From: Barnesiella sp. An55
GTDB taxonomy: Bacteria > Bacteroidota > Bacteroidia > Bacteroidales > Barnesiellaceae
Direction: 5' to 3'
Length of the DNA stretch: 64,000 bases
NCBI RefSeq assembly: GCF_002161555.1
Contig: NZ_NFHZ01000013.1
Coordinates: forward strand, 1-64,000
In this document: piece by piece, positions 45,766-54,179 of the stretch
Position numbering within the stretch: the stretch's first letter is position 1
Layout: each line of letters starts with the position of its first letter
Made by a program: the position numbers and the translations under genes
Notes under the pieces: generated by a model
What the model saw: the letters and a program-made list of their open reading frames with translations, nothing else
Database searches by the model: none
Told to the model about the DNA's origin: nothing

Positions 45766-46638
45766 ATGATACAATCGATGACCGGTTTCGGCAAGTCCGT
45801 GGTGGAACTGCCGCACAAAAAAATAACCGTTGAAATAAAATCGTTGAACAGCAAGCAGCTCGATTTATCAACCCGTATTCCCCAGCAATACAGAGAACTG
45901 GAGATGGAAATCCGATCGGAGATTGCCCGGCGACTCGAGCGGGGCAAAGTCGATTTTCTGGTGTATAGCGAGACAATAGGCAAAAGTACTTCGGCCCAAA
46001 TAAACATTCCGGTACTGGAGGGCTATTACCAGCAGGTGAAGGATGCATCGGAAAAACTGGGTATCGCCATGCCCGAGGATTGTTTCTCGATTCTGCTGCG
46101 CATGCCCGATGCCTTGAGTACCGAGGCCCCCGAAATCGACGAGACCGAAATAGCCGCCTTGAAAAAGGCTGTCAACGAGGCCATCACCCGCCTCGAAGAG
46201 TTCCGCATCCAGGAGGGGGCCATGTTGCAACGCCTCTTCGAAGAGAAGATCGACAACATAGCCCGGTTGCTGAAAGAGGTAGAGCCCTATGAAAAAGAGC
46301 GCATCGAGAAGATAAAAGGACGCATTATCGACGCCCTGACCAAGATCGACAACTTCGACTACGACAAAAACCGGTTTGAGCAGGAGATGATCTACTACAT
46401 CGAGAAACTCGACATCAACGAGGAGAAACACCGGCTCGACAACCACCTGAAATACTTCCTCGAGACCATGCAGGCCGGGAAGGGTCAAGGCAAGAAACTG
46501 GGATTCATCAGTCAGGAGATGGGCCGCGAAATCAATACGCTCGGTTCCAAGTCGAACCAGGCCGAAATGCAACGCATCGTCGTGCGCATGAAAGACGAGT
46601 TGGAACAAATCAAAGAGCAGGTATTAAACGTGATGTAA
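45766..46638 (+). CDS. yicC: YicC-family endoribonuclease
   Basis: A 290-residue protein of the YicC/YloC family, whose members are RNases acting on certain small RNAs and mRNAs. It begins MIQSMTGFGKSVVELPHKKI with the usual VEIKSLNSKQLDLS, has a coiled-coil middle (about 125-225), and the conserved C-terminus FISQEMGREINTLGSKSNQA followed by MKDELEQIKEQVLNV. The final stop overlaps gmk (ATGG after TAATG). Association with gmk is conserved across bacteria. Confidence 0.94.
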   Translation: MIQSMTGFGKSVVELPHKKITVEIKSLNSKQLDLSTRIPQQYRELEMEIRSEIARRLERGKVDFLVYSETIGKSTSAQINIPVLEGYYQQVKDASEKLGIAMPEDCFSILLRMPDALSTEAPEIDETEIAALKKAVNEAITRLEEFRIQEGAMLQRLFEEKIDNIARLLKEVEPYEKERIEKIKGRIIDALTKIDNFDYDKNRFEQEMIYYIEKLDINEEKHRLDNHLKYFLETMQAGKGQGKKLGFISQEMGREINTLGSKSNQAEMQRIVVRMKDELEQIKEQVLNVM

Positions 46639-47213
46639 TGGAAAAGAGAGGCAAACTGATTATTTTCTCGGCACCCTCGGGGTCGGGTAAATCGACTATC
46701 ATACAATCGCTGTTGCACCGGGACTTGAACCTGTCGTTCTCGATTTCGGCCACCAGCCGGGCACCTCGAGGCACCGAAAAGAACGGTGTCGAGTACTACT
46801 TTATCTCACCCGAAGAGTTCAGGCAACGCATTGCCAACGGCGAGTTTCTCGAATATGAAGAGGTCTATGCCGGTAAGTTCTACGGCACCTTGAAGAGTGA
46901 GGTAGAACGTATCCTCGACAGCGGACGCAACGTCATTTTCGATGTCGATGTCGTGGGCGGACTCAATATCAAGAAGTACTACGGCGACCAGGCTCTGGCC
47001 CTCTTCATTCAGCCCCCCAGCATCGAAGAGCTGAAGAAGCGGCTCGAACACCGGGCTACCGATGCCCCCGAGGTAATTGCCAGCCGCATTGCCAAAGCCG
47101 AGTATGAACTCTCGTTTGCCCCGCGGTTCGACCGCATCATTGTCAACGATATTCTGGAAAAAGCGCAGGAAGAAGCCTATCAGGCAATACGCCAATTCCT
47201 CGACAAACCCTGA
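46638..47213 (+). CDS. gmk: Guanylate kinase
   Basis: A 191-residue enzyme that phosphorylates GMP to GDP. The P-loop FSAPSGSGKSTIIQSLL is at residues 10-26, SATSRAPRGTEKNGVEYYFI (about 38) binds GMP, and NVIFDVDVVGGLNIKKYYGD (about 95) is the Walker-B region. Its start overlaps the yicC stop by one base. Confidence 0.96.
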   Translation: MEKRGKLIIFSAPSGSGKSTIIQSLLHRDLNLSFSISATSRAPRGTEKNGVEYYFISPEEFRQRIANGEFLEYEEVYAGKFYGTLKSEVERILDSGRNVIFDVDVVGGLNIKKYYGDQALALFIQPPSIEELKKRLEHRATDAPEVIASRIAKAEYELSFAPRFDRIIVNDILEKAQEEAYQAIRQFLDKP

Positions 47214-47219
47214 CGCCCT

Positions 47220-47810
47220 ATGCCACTTATCCCGACAGCTTTTTTCTCTGGCACATTCAACCCGGTCCACACGGGGCACCTCATACTGGCCAACTACCTG
47301 TGCGAGTATGAAGGTTTCGACGAGGTGTGGATGTCGGTAACGCCACAGAACCCCCTGCGGGAAAAGCTGTCGAGCGAGGCCGACCGGCAACGGGTCGAGA
47401 TGCTCAGGCTGGCCGTGACCGGCAATCGCAAAATCGTGGCGACCGACATCGAGTTTTCGCTGCCCCTACCCTCCTACACGATACGCACGCTCGACCACCT
47501 CAAGAGCCTCTACCCCGACCGCGAGTTCACGCTCGTCATCGGAGCCGACAACTGGCAACTCTTCGACCGGTGGCGCGAGAGCCGACGCATCATCGACGAA
47601 TACCACGTGTGCATCTATCCCCGCCGGGGCTACGAGGTCGATGAAACGAAGCTCCCCCCCACGGTGCGATATTGCCAGGCGCCCATCATCGAAATCTCTT
47701 CGACCCAGGTGCGGCAAGGCATTGCCGAGGGCAAGAACATGAACTATTTCGTACCCCAGCCGGTATATGAATATATAATCAACCACAGACTTTATAAAAA
47801 CAACGAGTAA
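47220..47810 (+). CDS. nadD: Nicotinate-nucleotide adenylyltransferase
   Basis: A 196-residue NAD-biosynthesis enzyme converting NaMN to deamido-NAD. It has the nucleotidyltransferase FFSGTFNPVHTGHLILAN (about 8-25), LVIGADNWQLFDRWRES (about 105) and the ISSTQVRQGIAEGKNMNYFV turn (about 160), which contains the ISxTxxR signature. It is 6 bases after gmk and ends where the DUF5063 gene begins (1-base overlap). Confidence 0.95.
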   Translation: MPLIPTAFFSGTFNPVHTGHLILANYLCEYEGFDEVWMSVTPQNPLREKLSSEADRQRVEMLRLAVTGNRKIVATDIEFSLPLPSYTIRTLDHLKSLYPDREFTLVIGADNWQLFDRWRESRRIIDEYHVCIYPRRGYEVDETKLPPTVRYCQAPIIEISSTQVRQGIAEGKNMNYFVPQPVYEYIINHRLYKNNE

Positions 47811-48469
47811 TGGACGAACGCATTTATTCAAAAAACATTATCGAATTTGTCACCGTCGGTGCCGAATATTGCGCATTTCTCGAACGTACTCCCGAACTGG
47901 AAAGAGATGAATTTATCGATAAAATCATAAAGATACTCCCGCTACTCTATCTCAAAGCCACCCTGCTATCGCCCGAGGAACCCGAAGAGGAGACCTACCC
48001 CGAGCGGTTTGTCACCGAGGGCATGTATGAGGGCATACGCATGAGTATCGAGAGCCTGCTGGGCGAAGACGACAGCTATCTGGAAGTATTCCAGAACGAT
48101 ATGAAATACAGCGAGGAGCCCCTGGCCGCCAGTATCTCCGAAGGTCTCGCCGATATCTATCAAGACTTGAAAGACTTCATTTCGACATATCGGTTGGGCA
48201 ACGAACCTCAGATGCTCGAGGCGCTGTATATCTGTTACGAAAACTTTGTCTCCTACTGGGGACAGCAACTGGTAAACGTGCTGCGAGCGCTGCACAACGT
48301 GAAATACTCGCCCAACGACAACGACGATGAGGATGACGACGACCATTGCGACTGTGGCCACCACCATCACCACTACCGGGAAGACTCGGGCAGCCATTAT
48401 ACCGACATATTCGGTCATCAACAAGGGGACGACGATATTTTCGACAAACTCAACGATGATGAGGATTAA
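47810..48469 (+). CDS. DUF5063 family protein with acidic, His/Cys-rich tail
   Basis: A 219-residue protein known from Bacteroidetes genomes next to nadD/gmk, function unknown. The first 165 residues form a helical domain (NIIEFVTVGAEYCAFLERTP, later YQDLKDFISTYRLGNEPQML). The C-terminal 55 residues are extremely acidic and carry HCDCGHHHHHY (about 180-190), a potential metal-binding cluster. Cytosolic; no signal sequence. Co-transcribed with the following exonuclease gene, 6 bases away. Confidence 0.85.
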   Translation: MDERIYSKNIIEFVTVGAEYCAFLERTPELERDEFIDKIIKILPLLYLKATLLSPEEPEEETYPERFVTEGMYEGIRMSIESLLGEDDSYLEVFQNDMKYSEEPLAASISEGLADIYQDLKDFISTYRLGNEPQMLEALYICYENFVSYWGQQLVNVLRALHNVKYSPNDNDDEDDDDHCDCGHHHHHYREDSGSHYTDIFGHQQGDDDIFDKLNDDED

Positions 48470-48475
48470 ACAATT

Positions 48476-49099
48476 ATGGAGAACGAAGCATCTGACAAAA
48501 TAAAAATCAGTAAAGAAATCATCGCGACTCTTCCCATCGAATCATTCCCCGGAAGAATCGTTGTGATCGACAATGACGCCCTGGCCACCGAGGCTGTCGG
48601 GCGGCTCTGTCGCGAACCTATCATAGGCTTCGATACCGAGACCCGCCCCACCTTCAAGAAAGGCCAAAGCAACCATGTGGCCCTCATGCAGCTATCGACC
48701 CACGACACCTGTTACCTGTTCAGGCTCAACCGCATAGGATTTACTCCCGCCTTGAAACACTTGCTCGAAGACGAAAACCTGCTCAAGGTAGGCATTTCGC
48801 TCAAAGACGATTTCTGCATGCTGAACCGCCTCAAAGACGGACAGTTTACCCCCCGCAACTTCGTGGAGTTGCAGAAGTTTGTCAAGCCCTACGGCATCGA
48901 AGACCAAAGTCTGCAAAAAATCTATGCCATCGTCATCGGGAAAAAGATATCAAAAGGACAGCGCCTCTCCAACTGGGAGGCCGACCACCTGACCGACGGA
49001 CAGCAACTCTATGCCGCAACCGATGCCTGGAGCTGCATCAAGATTTACGAGACTCTACAATCGGGCAAATTTCAATGCCCCAACCAGCTCCTTATATAA
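48476..49099 (+). CDS. 3'-5' exonuclease (DEDDy, RNase D-like)
   Basis: A 207-residue exonuclease-domain protein. It has the Exo I motif IIGFDTETRPTF (about 44) with Asp and Glu, Exo II-like KVGISLKDDFCMLNRL (about 105), and YAATDAWSCIKIY (about 180), the Exo III YxxxD motif. It lacks an HRDC domain, unlike full RNase D. It likely trims RNA or DNA 3' ends. Confidence 0.9.
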   Translation: MENEASDKIKISKEIIATLPIESFPGRIVVIDNDALATEAVGRLCREPIIGFDTETRPTFKKGQSNHVALMQLSTHDTCYLFRLNRIGFTPALKHLLEDENLLKVGISLKDDFCMLNRLKDGQFTPRNFVELQKFVKPYGIEDQSLQKIYAIVIGKKISKGQRLSNWEADHLTDGQQLYAATDAWSCIKIYETLQSGKFQCPNQLLI

Positions 49100-49122
49100 A
49101 AAACTCTATATCATTATCAAAT

Positions 49123-49365
49123 ATGAAAAGGTATAACCTAATCGCATTGCTCCTACTCATCTATCTGGCCGTCATGGCCTACTTTGGCCGCGGCATGCTG
49201 CTGAGCGGCAACTACTGGGAGTACTTTGGTATCATCGCCATCACGCTGTTGATCATCATCGCTCTGCGATGGGCCTTGAAACGTCGCGAAATGATACGTA
49301 ACGAACGGCGCCAGAAACAAGACGCATCGAATCGTCGCACCCTGCACAACGATCGTCACATGTAA
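49123..49365 (+). CDS. Small membrane protein, unknown function
   Basis: An 80-residue protein. The ATG at 49123 gives MKRYNLIALLLLIYLAVMAY, a first helix, and a second helix near 33-50 (FGIIAITLLIIIALRWAL), then a strongly basic cytosolic tail (KRREMIRNERRQKQ). The longer frame from 49075 overlaps the exonuclease end and is less likely. It lies between the exonuclease gene and an outer-membrane barrel gene. No family recognised. Confidence 0.6.
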   Translation: MKRYNLIALLLLIYLAVMAYFGRGMLLSGNYWEYFGIIAITLLIIIALRWALKRREMIRNERRQKQDASNRRTLHNDRHM

Positions 49366-49390
49366 AATCATCCATCTCACACATGCAGTT

Positions 49391-49915
49391 ATGATAAAGC
49401 GAATATTCCTCATCCTGTCGATTATCGGGCTGTTGTCGAGTACCGGGTCGGCACAGATTTTGAAAAACACCTGGATTGTCAATCCCCAGGTGAGTGGCTT
49501 CAACCTGGGCAGTACCCACACCCAAGAGACAGGCAACGAGACTTTCGACCTGGGGTTGAAGGTCGAGGCGGGTAACTTCATCGCCAACAACCTGGCTTTT
49601 CTCGTAGGTCTCGGCGGAGACTTTGCCTGGAACAAAGAGTACAAAGACAACAGCATAGACCTGATGGCGAGCATACGCTACTACACCTTGACAACCCTAT
49701 TCATCGGGGTGAACACCGGCTATACCCACGCCTGGAACAAACCCAAGGGGGGTAGCTCTGTCTGTCGCGACTACCTGTATGTGGGAGCCGAACTGGGCTA
49801 TGCCATCTTCGTGAGTCACAACATATCGCTCGATCCGGCACTTTACTGGAAACACAGTTTCACCGACAAGTTCGACCAGTATGGGTTGAAGATAGGTCTG
49901 TCGGTCTATTTCTAA
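49391..49915 (+). CDS. Outer-membrane beta-barrel protein, small
   Basis: A 174-residue exported protein. The signal peptide MIKRIFLILSIIGLLSSTGS ends at AQ. The mature part is rich in alternating aromatic/polar strands with glycine turns (FIANNLAFLVGLGGDFAWNK, YTLTTLFIGVNTGYTHAWNK) and ends in a C-terminal aromatic (VYF), as in small OmpA/OmpX-like 8-strand barrels. Function is unknown. It is 35 bases upstream of the MFS gene. Confidence 0.75.
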   Translation: MIKRIFLILSIIGLLSSTGSAQILKNTWIVNPQVSGFNLGSTHTQETGNETFDLGLKVEAGNFIANNLAFLVGLGGDFAWNKEYKDNSIDLMASIRYYTLTTLFIGVNTGYTHAWNKPKGGSSVCRDYLYVGAELGYAIFVSHNISLDPALYWKHSFTDKFDQYGLKIGLSVYF

Positions 49916-49950
49916 ACGACGAATAAACAAATCAAAAAACACATAACACA

Positions 49951-51387
49951 ATGACAGAGAAAATGACTCAATTGATGAAGGACATCCCGGCGGTTCGGTG
50001 GACTGCCCTTGTCCTGCTGGCGAGTGCCATGTTCTTTGGGTATATCTTCATGGACATACTCTCGCCGCTACAAGAATTATTGCAAAACACCAGAGGCTGG
50101 TCACCCGATGCCTACGGCCATTACGCCGGGTCGGAGACTTTCCTGAACGTATTCGTGTTCTTCCTGATTTTTGCCGGTATCATACTCGACAAGATGGGAG
50201 TTCGCTTCACCGCCATCCTCTCGGGTGCCGTCATGCTGGTAGGTGCCTCGATCAACTATTTTGCGGTGAGCAATGCCTTCATCGGCAGCAATGCCGAAGC
50301 CTTTATGAACCGATTCATGAACCTGCCGCTGGAGTGGTGGAACGTCACCCCGTTCTACGAGGGCATGCCCGCCTCGGCCAAGATGTCGGCCATCGGCTTC
50401 ATGTTCTTCGGCTGCGGGGTCGAGATGGCCGGTATCACGGTTTCGCGCGGTATCGTCAAGTGGTTCAAAGGTAAAGAGATGGCCTTGGCCATGGGCGTCG
50501 AGATGGCTATCGCCCGTGTGGGTGTAGCTGTGGTCGTGCTGGGTTCGCCGGTATTGGCCAACAAGTTTGCTCCCGTCGATGTGTCGCGTCCCGTACTGGT
50601 AGCGGTTATCCTGCTGGCTATCGGCCTCATCTGCTTCATCTCCTATGCTTTCATGGATAAGAAACTCGAAAAACAGATGGGCGAAAGCGGCGAAGAAAAA
50701 GACGATCCCTTCAAAATCTCAGACCTCAAATATATCTTCTCGAGCAAGGTATTCTGGCTGGTAGCTCTCCTCTGCGTGCTCTACTACTCGGCCATCTTCC
50801 CCTTCCAGAAGTATGCCATCAACATGCTGCAATGCAACCTGGGCTACACGGCCGAGCAAGCGGGGCTCGTGTTCTTTGTATTCCCGCTGGGAGCGGCTGC
50901 CATCACCCCCATCCTGGGCAACTTCCTCGATCACAAAGGTAAAGGAGCTACCATGCTCATCTTCGGTGCTCTGCTCATGATTGCCTGCCACCTGGTATTC
51001 GCCCTGGTATTGCCGGCACTCAAAGGCACGGTAATCGCTGTGATTGTAGCCTACCTGTCGATTATCCTGCTGGGTATCTCGTTCTCGCTGGTACCGGCTT
51101 CGCTGTGGCCTTCGGTTCCCAAGCTGGTTGATAACAAGTTGCTGGGTTCGGCCTACGCCGTTATCTTCTGGATTCAGAACATCGGTCTCTACTCTTTCCC
51201 CATGATTATCGGTGCCACGTTGCGCATGTCGAATCCCGGTATCGAAGATCCGCTGCAATACAACTACACCATCCCGATGCTCATCTTTGCCAGCCTGGGA
51301 GTCCTGGCTCTCCTGTTCGGATTATGGCTGAAAGTTGAGGATAAGAAACGGAGATACGGCCTCGAAGAGCCTAACATCCAAAAGTAA
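49951..51387 (+). CDS. MFS-family transporter
   Basis: A 478-residue transporter with about 12 membrane helices. Helix 1 follows IPAVRWTALVLLASAMFFGY, the loop between helices 2-3 has DKMGVRF (the MFS RxG-type A motif region), and the two halves are split by a hydrophilic loop at about 235-250 (KKLEKQMGESGEEKDDPF). The second half repeats the pattern around NFLDHKGKGATMLIFGALLM. The substrate cannot be deduced. It is followed by a strong terminator. Confidence 0.88.
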   Translation: MTEKMTQLMKDIPAVRWTALVLLASAMFFGYIFMDILSPLQELLQNTRGWSPDAYGHYAGSETFLNVFVFFLIFAGIILDKMGVRFTAILSGAVMLVGASINYFAVSNAFIGSNAEAFMNRFMNLPLEWWNVTPFYEGMPASAKMSAIGFMFFGCGVEMAGITVSRGIVKWFKGKEMALAMGVEMAIARVGVAVVVLGSPVLANKFAPVDVSRPVLVAVILLAIGLICFISYAFMDKKLEKQMGESGEEKDDPFKISDLKYIFSSKVFWLVALLCVLYYSAIFPFQKYAINMLQCNLGYTAEQAGLVFFVFPLGAAAITPILGNFLDHKGKGATMLIFGALLMIACHLVFALVLPALKGTVIAVIVAYLSIILLGISFSLVPASLWPSVPKLVDNKLLGSAYAVIFWIQNIGLYSFPMIIGATLRMSNPGIEDPLQYNYTIPMLIFASLGVLALLFGLWLKVEDKKRRYGLEEPNIQK

Positions 51388-51426
51388 TCCCAAGTCGATT
51401 CAATCGACTTATTCCAAACTCTATAC

Positions 51427-51476
51427 ATGCGGCAGTTGGTTTCAGTACCGGCTGCCGCATCTTGTTATCTTTTTTA
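51427..51476 (+). terminator. Terminator after the MFS gene
   Basis: ATGCGGCAGTTGGT at 51427-51440 pairs with ACCGGCTGCCGCAT at 51447-51460 (two G-T pairs, 6-base loop), followed by a T-rich run to 51476. It closes the yicC-to-MFS direction. A smaller dyad lies just upstream (51392-51410). Confidence 0.85.
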
Positions 51477-51478
51477 TT

Positions 51479-51560
51479 AAACTAAAAAATATAGTTACAA
51501 AACTACATGGTTTAGTTTTATTAACTATAAATATTAGTTGAATAACTAAAACTTTTAGTT
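51479..51560 (+). promoter_or_regulatory. Operator array of TAGTT/AACTA half-sites (BlaI/MecI type)
   Basis: Eight copies of TAGTT or AACTA occur in about 80 bases before the repressor gene. Perfect dyads are TAGTT-ACAA-AACTA (51492-51505), TAGTT-TTATT-AACTA (51513-51527), TTAGTT-GAAT-AACTAA (51534-51549) and AACTAAAA-C-TTTTAGTT (51544-51560). BlaI/MecI operators share an ACTA/TAGT core, so these are likely binding sites of the repressor encoded next to them, giving autoregulation. Confidence 0.65.
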
Positions 51561-51587
51561 TATTTGTATCGACAAAAACAAAAACCT

Positions 51588-51953
51588 ATGAAAGGACTTA
51601 CCGCAAAAGAAGAAGAAATCATGAACTACTTCTGGCACAAAGGCCCGTTGTTCGTGAAAGAACTGCTCGATTTCTACGACGAGCCCAAACCCCACTTCAA
51701 TACCCTATCGACCATCGTGCGTGGACTCGAAGAGAAGGGTTACCTGTCGCATAAGGCGTTTGGCAAAACCTACCAGTACTATGCTGCCGTGAGCGAAGAG
51801 TCGTTCAGGCGGGGAACCCTCCGCCAGGTGGTGCGCAAATACTTCAACAGCTCCTACCTGGGCGTGGTCTCGTCGCTCATCGAAGAGGAGGACATCTCGC
51901 TGAAGGAGCTGAAAGAGCTTATCGAGAAAGTGGAACGAGGAGGTGAAAAATAA
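51588..51953 (+). CDS. BlaI/MecI/CopY-family transcriptional repressor
   Basis: A 121-residue repressor with an N-terminal winged helix: LTAKEEEIMNYFWHKGPLFV (about 3-22), recognition region PHFNTLSTIVRGLEEKGYLS (about 35-55), HKAFGKTYQYYAAVS wing, and a C-terminal dimerisation helix bundle (SLIEEEDISLKELKELIEKV). The ATG at 51588 is used (MKGLTAKEEE), although the frame is open for 8 codons upstream. It is 14 bases before the M56 sensor gene, the classic BlaI-BlaR1 pair. Confidence 0.93.
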   Translation: MKGLTAKEEEIMNYFWHKGPLFVKELLDFYDEPKPHFNTLSTIVRGLEEKGYLSHKAFGKTYQYYAAVSEESFRRGTLRQVVRKYFNSSYLGVVSSLIEEEDISLKELKELIEKVERGGEK

Positions 51954-51967
51954 AACACAACCCGACT

Positions 51968-53884
51968 ATGAGTGCATTTTTTGTCTATATTCTCCAATCG
52001 GCCGTTTGCCTGGCGGTCTTGTTTCTCTTTTACAGTATTCTGCTGAGCCGAGAAACATTCTACCGCTACAACCGGGTGGCCCTGCTCTGCCTCATACCCC
52101 TCTCGTTTGTGTTGCCGCTGTGCCATCTGCCTCTGCCGGCTCCCGCAAACGAAAGTGTGGCCCCCGCTACCGTGGTGATGCTCGAGAACCTGTCGGCCTT
52201 CACCTATGTGACCGACGAGGTCGAAACGACAGCCGCCCCGGGGCCCGTAGCCCTCGTGGCAGCCATAGTCACCTATTGGGCCGGTGTGATGTTTTTCGTT
52301 ACACGCTACCTCGTTACCATCGTGCGCCTGCTACGACTCATGAACGGCGGCCGCCGGGTGACCGACGACGAAGGGCGACAGATTATCGTCCTGCCCCAAT
52401 CGATTGCCCCCTTCAGCTGGTTCGGCCGGATTGTCCTCTCCGAGGAGGACTTCGAGACGCACAGCCGCGAGATACTGCTGCACGAGTCGGCCCACATACA
52501 CAAGCGCCACTCGTTCGACCTGCTGGTGGCCGACCTCTGCACCTGGCTGCAATGGTTCAACCCTGCCGCCTGGCTGCTGAAACGCGAACTGCAAACCGTG
52601 CACGAATATGAGGCCGATGCCGAAGTTATCGACCAGGGCATCGATGCCCGGCAATACCAGCTGCTGCTCATCAAACGGTCGGTGGGCTCGAAGTTCTACT
52701 GCGTGACCAATCATTTCAATCACAACAAACTTAATAAACGTATTACCATGATGTTGAAAAAGAAATCCAACCGCAAAGCGACCTGGAAGTATCTCTATGT
52801 GATACCCGTCGCACTCTGTACCGTAACGGTATTTGCACGCCCCGAAGTTTCGGAACGTCTCGACAAAATAGCCTCGACCGACTTGCTGGCCATGCTCGAC
52901 CAGGCCGACTCGCAATCGACCACCGATACCCAACAAATCACCATCACCGCGGCCGATAACTCCCAGACGAACAACATGAATATCAACATCGACACGTCAA
53001 ACGACTCGACCTTGGGGAACAAACTGAACATCCACGTCACCGAAAACGGGAAACCGGCCTCGCTGGATAGCGCACTCTACATCGTCGATGGCAAAAAGAT
53101 TTCGCGCGAAGAGCTCAACAAACTCTCGACCGACCAGATAAAGAGTGTCACGGTTCTCAAAGGGAAAATGGCTGTCGAGAAGTATGGCGACGAAGCCAAA
53201 GATGGCGTCCTGCTCATCAGCACGAAAGAATCGAACGATACCCAACCGATGAAGATAACCCTCTCGAACGACGGGAAACAAGACTCCCCAACAAGCTACT
53301 ATGTCATCAACGGGAAGAAAGTCCCGGCCGAAGTGATAGACAAGCTCTCGGCAGGAGAATTTTCCTATATCATCAATGGCAAGGAGATCTCGGCCGAGGA
53401 TATGGAAAAGCTCAACTTATCGGGCCAGGTCGGAAACATCTCGATACTCAACAACAGCGGAGAGAATACTGTCATTATCCATTCGAAACAGTCGTCGCTG
53501 CAGAATTGGCAGCAACGGGTGAGAGACCTGTCCGACTCCATTCGTGAAGAGGTGGCCGTTACCAAAGAGGGGAAAACCCTCTCCCCCGAAGCCATGGCTC
53601 GCATCGAGTCCCTCTCGGCCCAGATAAGCGCCAATGCCGACTCCATTACCCGAGCCATCGACGAGAAAGGGATCAATGCCCTCTCTAACCTCGACCAAAC
53701 CAAACAGATTCCCGTAGTCATCTACGTCATCGATGGTAAGAAAGTCTCTGAAAAAGAGGCCAACAAACTGGATCCGAACGACATTGCCAGCATTACGGTG
53801 CTGAAAGGCAAGGAGGCTAAAAAGAAGTATGGAACTAAAGAGAGTGATAATGTCCTCATCATCACTACCAAAAAGAAGAAATAA
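51968..53884 (+). CDS. M56 (BlaR1-type) membrane metallopeptidase with TonB-plug-like repeats
   Basis: A 638-residue protein. N-terminal membrane helices surround a zinc peptidase: ILLHESAHIHKRHSFDLLVA has the HExxH-type HESAH at about residue 172, and EADAEVI follows at about 218. A helix at about 270-285 (YLYVIPVALCTVTVFA) precedes a soluble region. That region repeats a plug-like unit: YIVDGKKISREELNKL (about 370), YVINGKKVPAEVIDKL (about 444), YIINGKEISAEDMEKL (about 467) and YVIDGKKVSEKEANKL (about 586), with VTVLKGKMA or ITVLKGKEA after the first and the last. No penicillin-binding domain is present. It probably cleaves the adjacent repressor after sensing an envelope signal. Confidence 0.9.
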   Translation: MSAFFVYILQSAVCLAVLFLFYSILLSRETFYRYNRVALLCLIPLSFVLPLCHLPLPAPANESVAPATVVMLENLSAFTYVTDEVETTAAPGPVALVAAIVTYWAGVMFFVTRYLVTIVRLLRLMNGGRRVTDDEGRQIIVLPQSIAPFSWFGRIVLSEEDFETHSREILLHESAHIHKRHSFDLLVADLCTWLQWFNPAAWLLKRELQTVHEYEADAEVIDQGIDARQYQLLLIKRSVGSKFYCVTNHFNHNKLNKRITMMLKKKSNRKATWKYLYVIPVALCTVTVFARPEVSERLDKIASTDLLAMLDQADSQSTTDTQQITITAADNSQTNNMNINIDTSNDSTLGNKLNIHVTENGKPASLDSALYIVDGKKISREELNKLSTDQIKSVTVLKGKMAVEKYGDEAKDGVLLISTKESNDTQPMKITLSNDGKQDSPTSYYVINGKKVPAEVIDKLSAGEFSYIINGKEISAEDMEKLNLSGQVGNISILNNSGENTVIIHSKQSSLQNWQQRVRDLSDSIREEVAVTKEGKTLSPEAMARIESLSAQISANADSITRAIDEKGINALSNLDQTKQIPVVIYVIDGKKVSEKEANKLDPNDIASITVLKGKEAKKKYGTKESDNVLIITTKKKK

Positions 53885-53906
53885 ATAAACGATTCCCCCG
53901 ACTGAA

Positions 53907-53948
53907 AACAGAAAGGGCTGTGCTCGTGAGAACACAGCCCTTTCTGTT
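53907..53948. terminator. Bidirectional terminator after the M56 gene
   Basis: AACAGAAAGGGCTGTG at 53907-53922 pairs perfectly with CACAGCCCTTTCTGTT at 53933-53948 around a 10-base loop, followed by TTTGTTT. Confidence 0.9.
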
Positions 53949-54093
53949 TGTTTCTGCAACAGCCACTCTTCAATTCGCCGCATCACTCCCACCCCCCCCA
54001 GGATTGTAAATGGCAAACGATGTGCGGTCAGCAGTCGGCCCAAACTATACCGTATGAGCAGCCAACCGCAGGGGAAAAGGCTCCCTGCCGGCC

Positions 54094-54137
54094 GACAGAA
54101 AAAAGACATCCCGGGCGACTTTTGTCGCCCGGGATGT
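54094..54137 (-). terminator. Terminator of the T9SS surface-protein gene
   Basis: GTCGCCCGGGATGT on the minus strand (54119-54106) pairs with ACATCCCGGGCGAC (54137-54124) around a TTTT loop, and CTTTTTTCTG follows. It ends the leftward 54180-57692 gene. The remaining bases between 53949 and 54093 show nothing recognisable. Confidence 0.9.
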
Positions 54138-54179
54138 TCCGAGTCTCATTCTGTTCAATGAGTCTTATGACGTTTCACT

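Noticed and set aside
51943..52611. A 222-codon frame overlapping the BlaI and M56 genes
   Set aside because: Low-complexity basic protein in another frame of the M56 gene, which has clear motifs.
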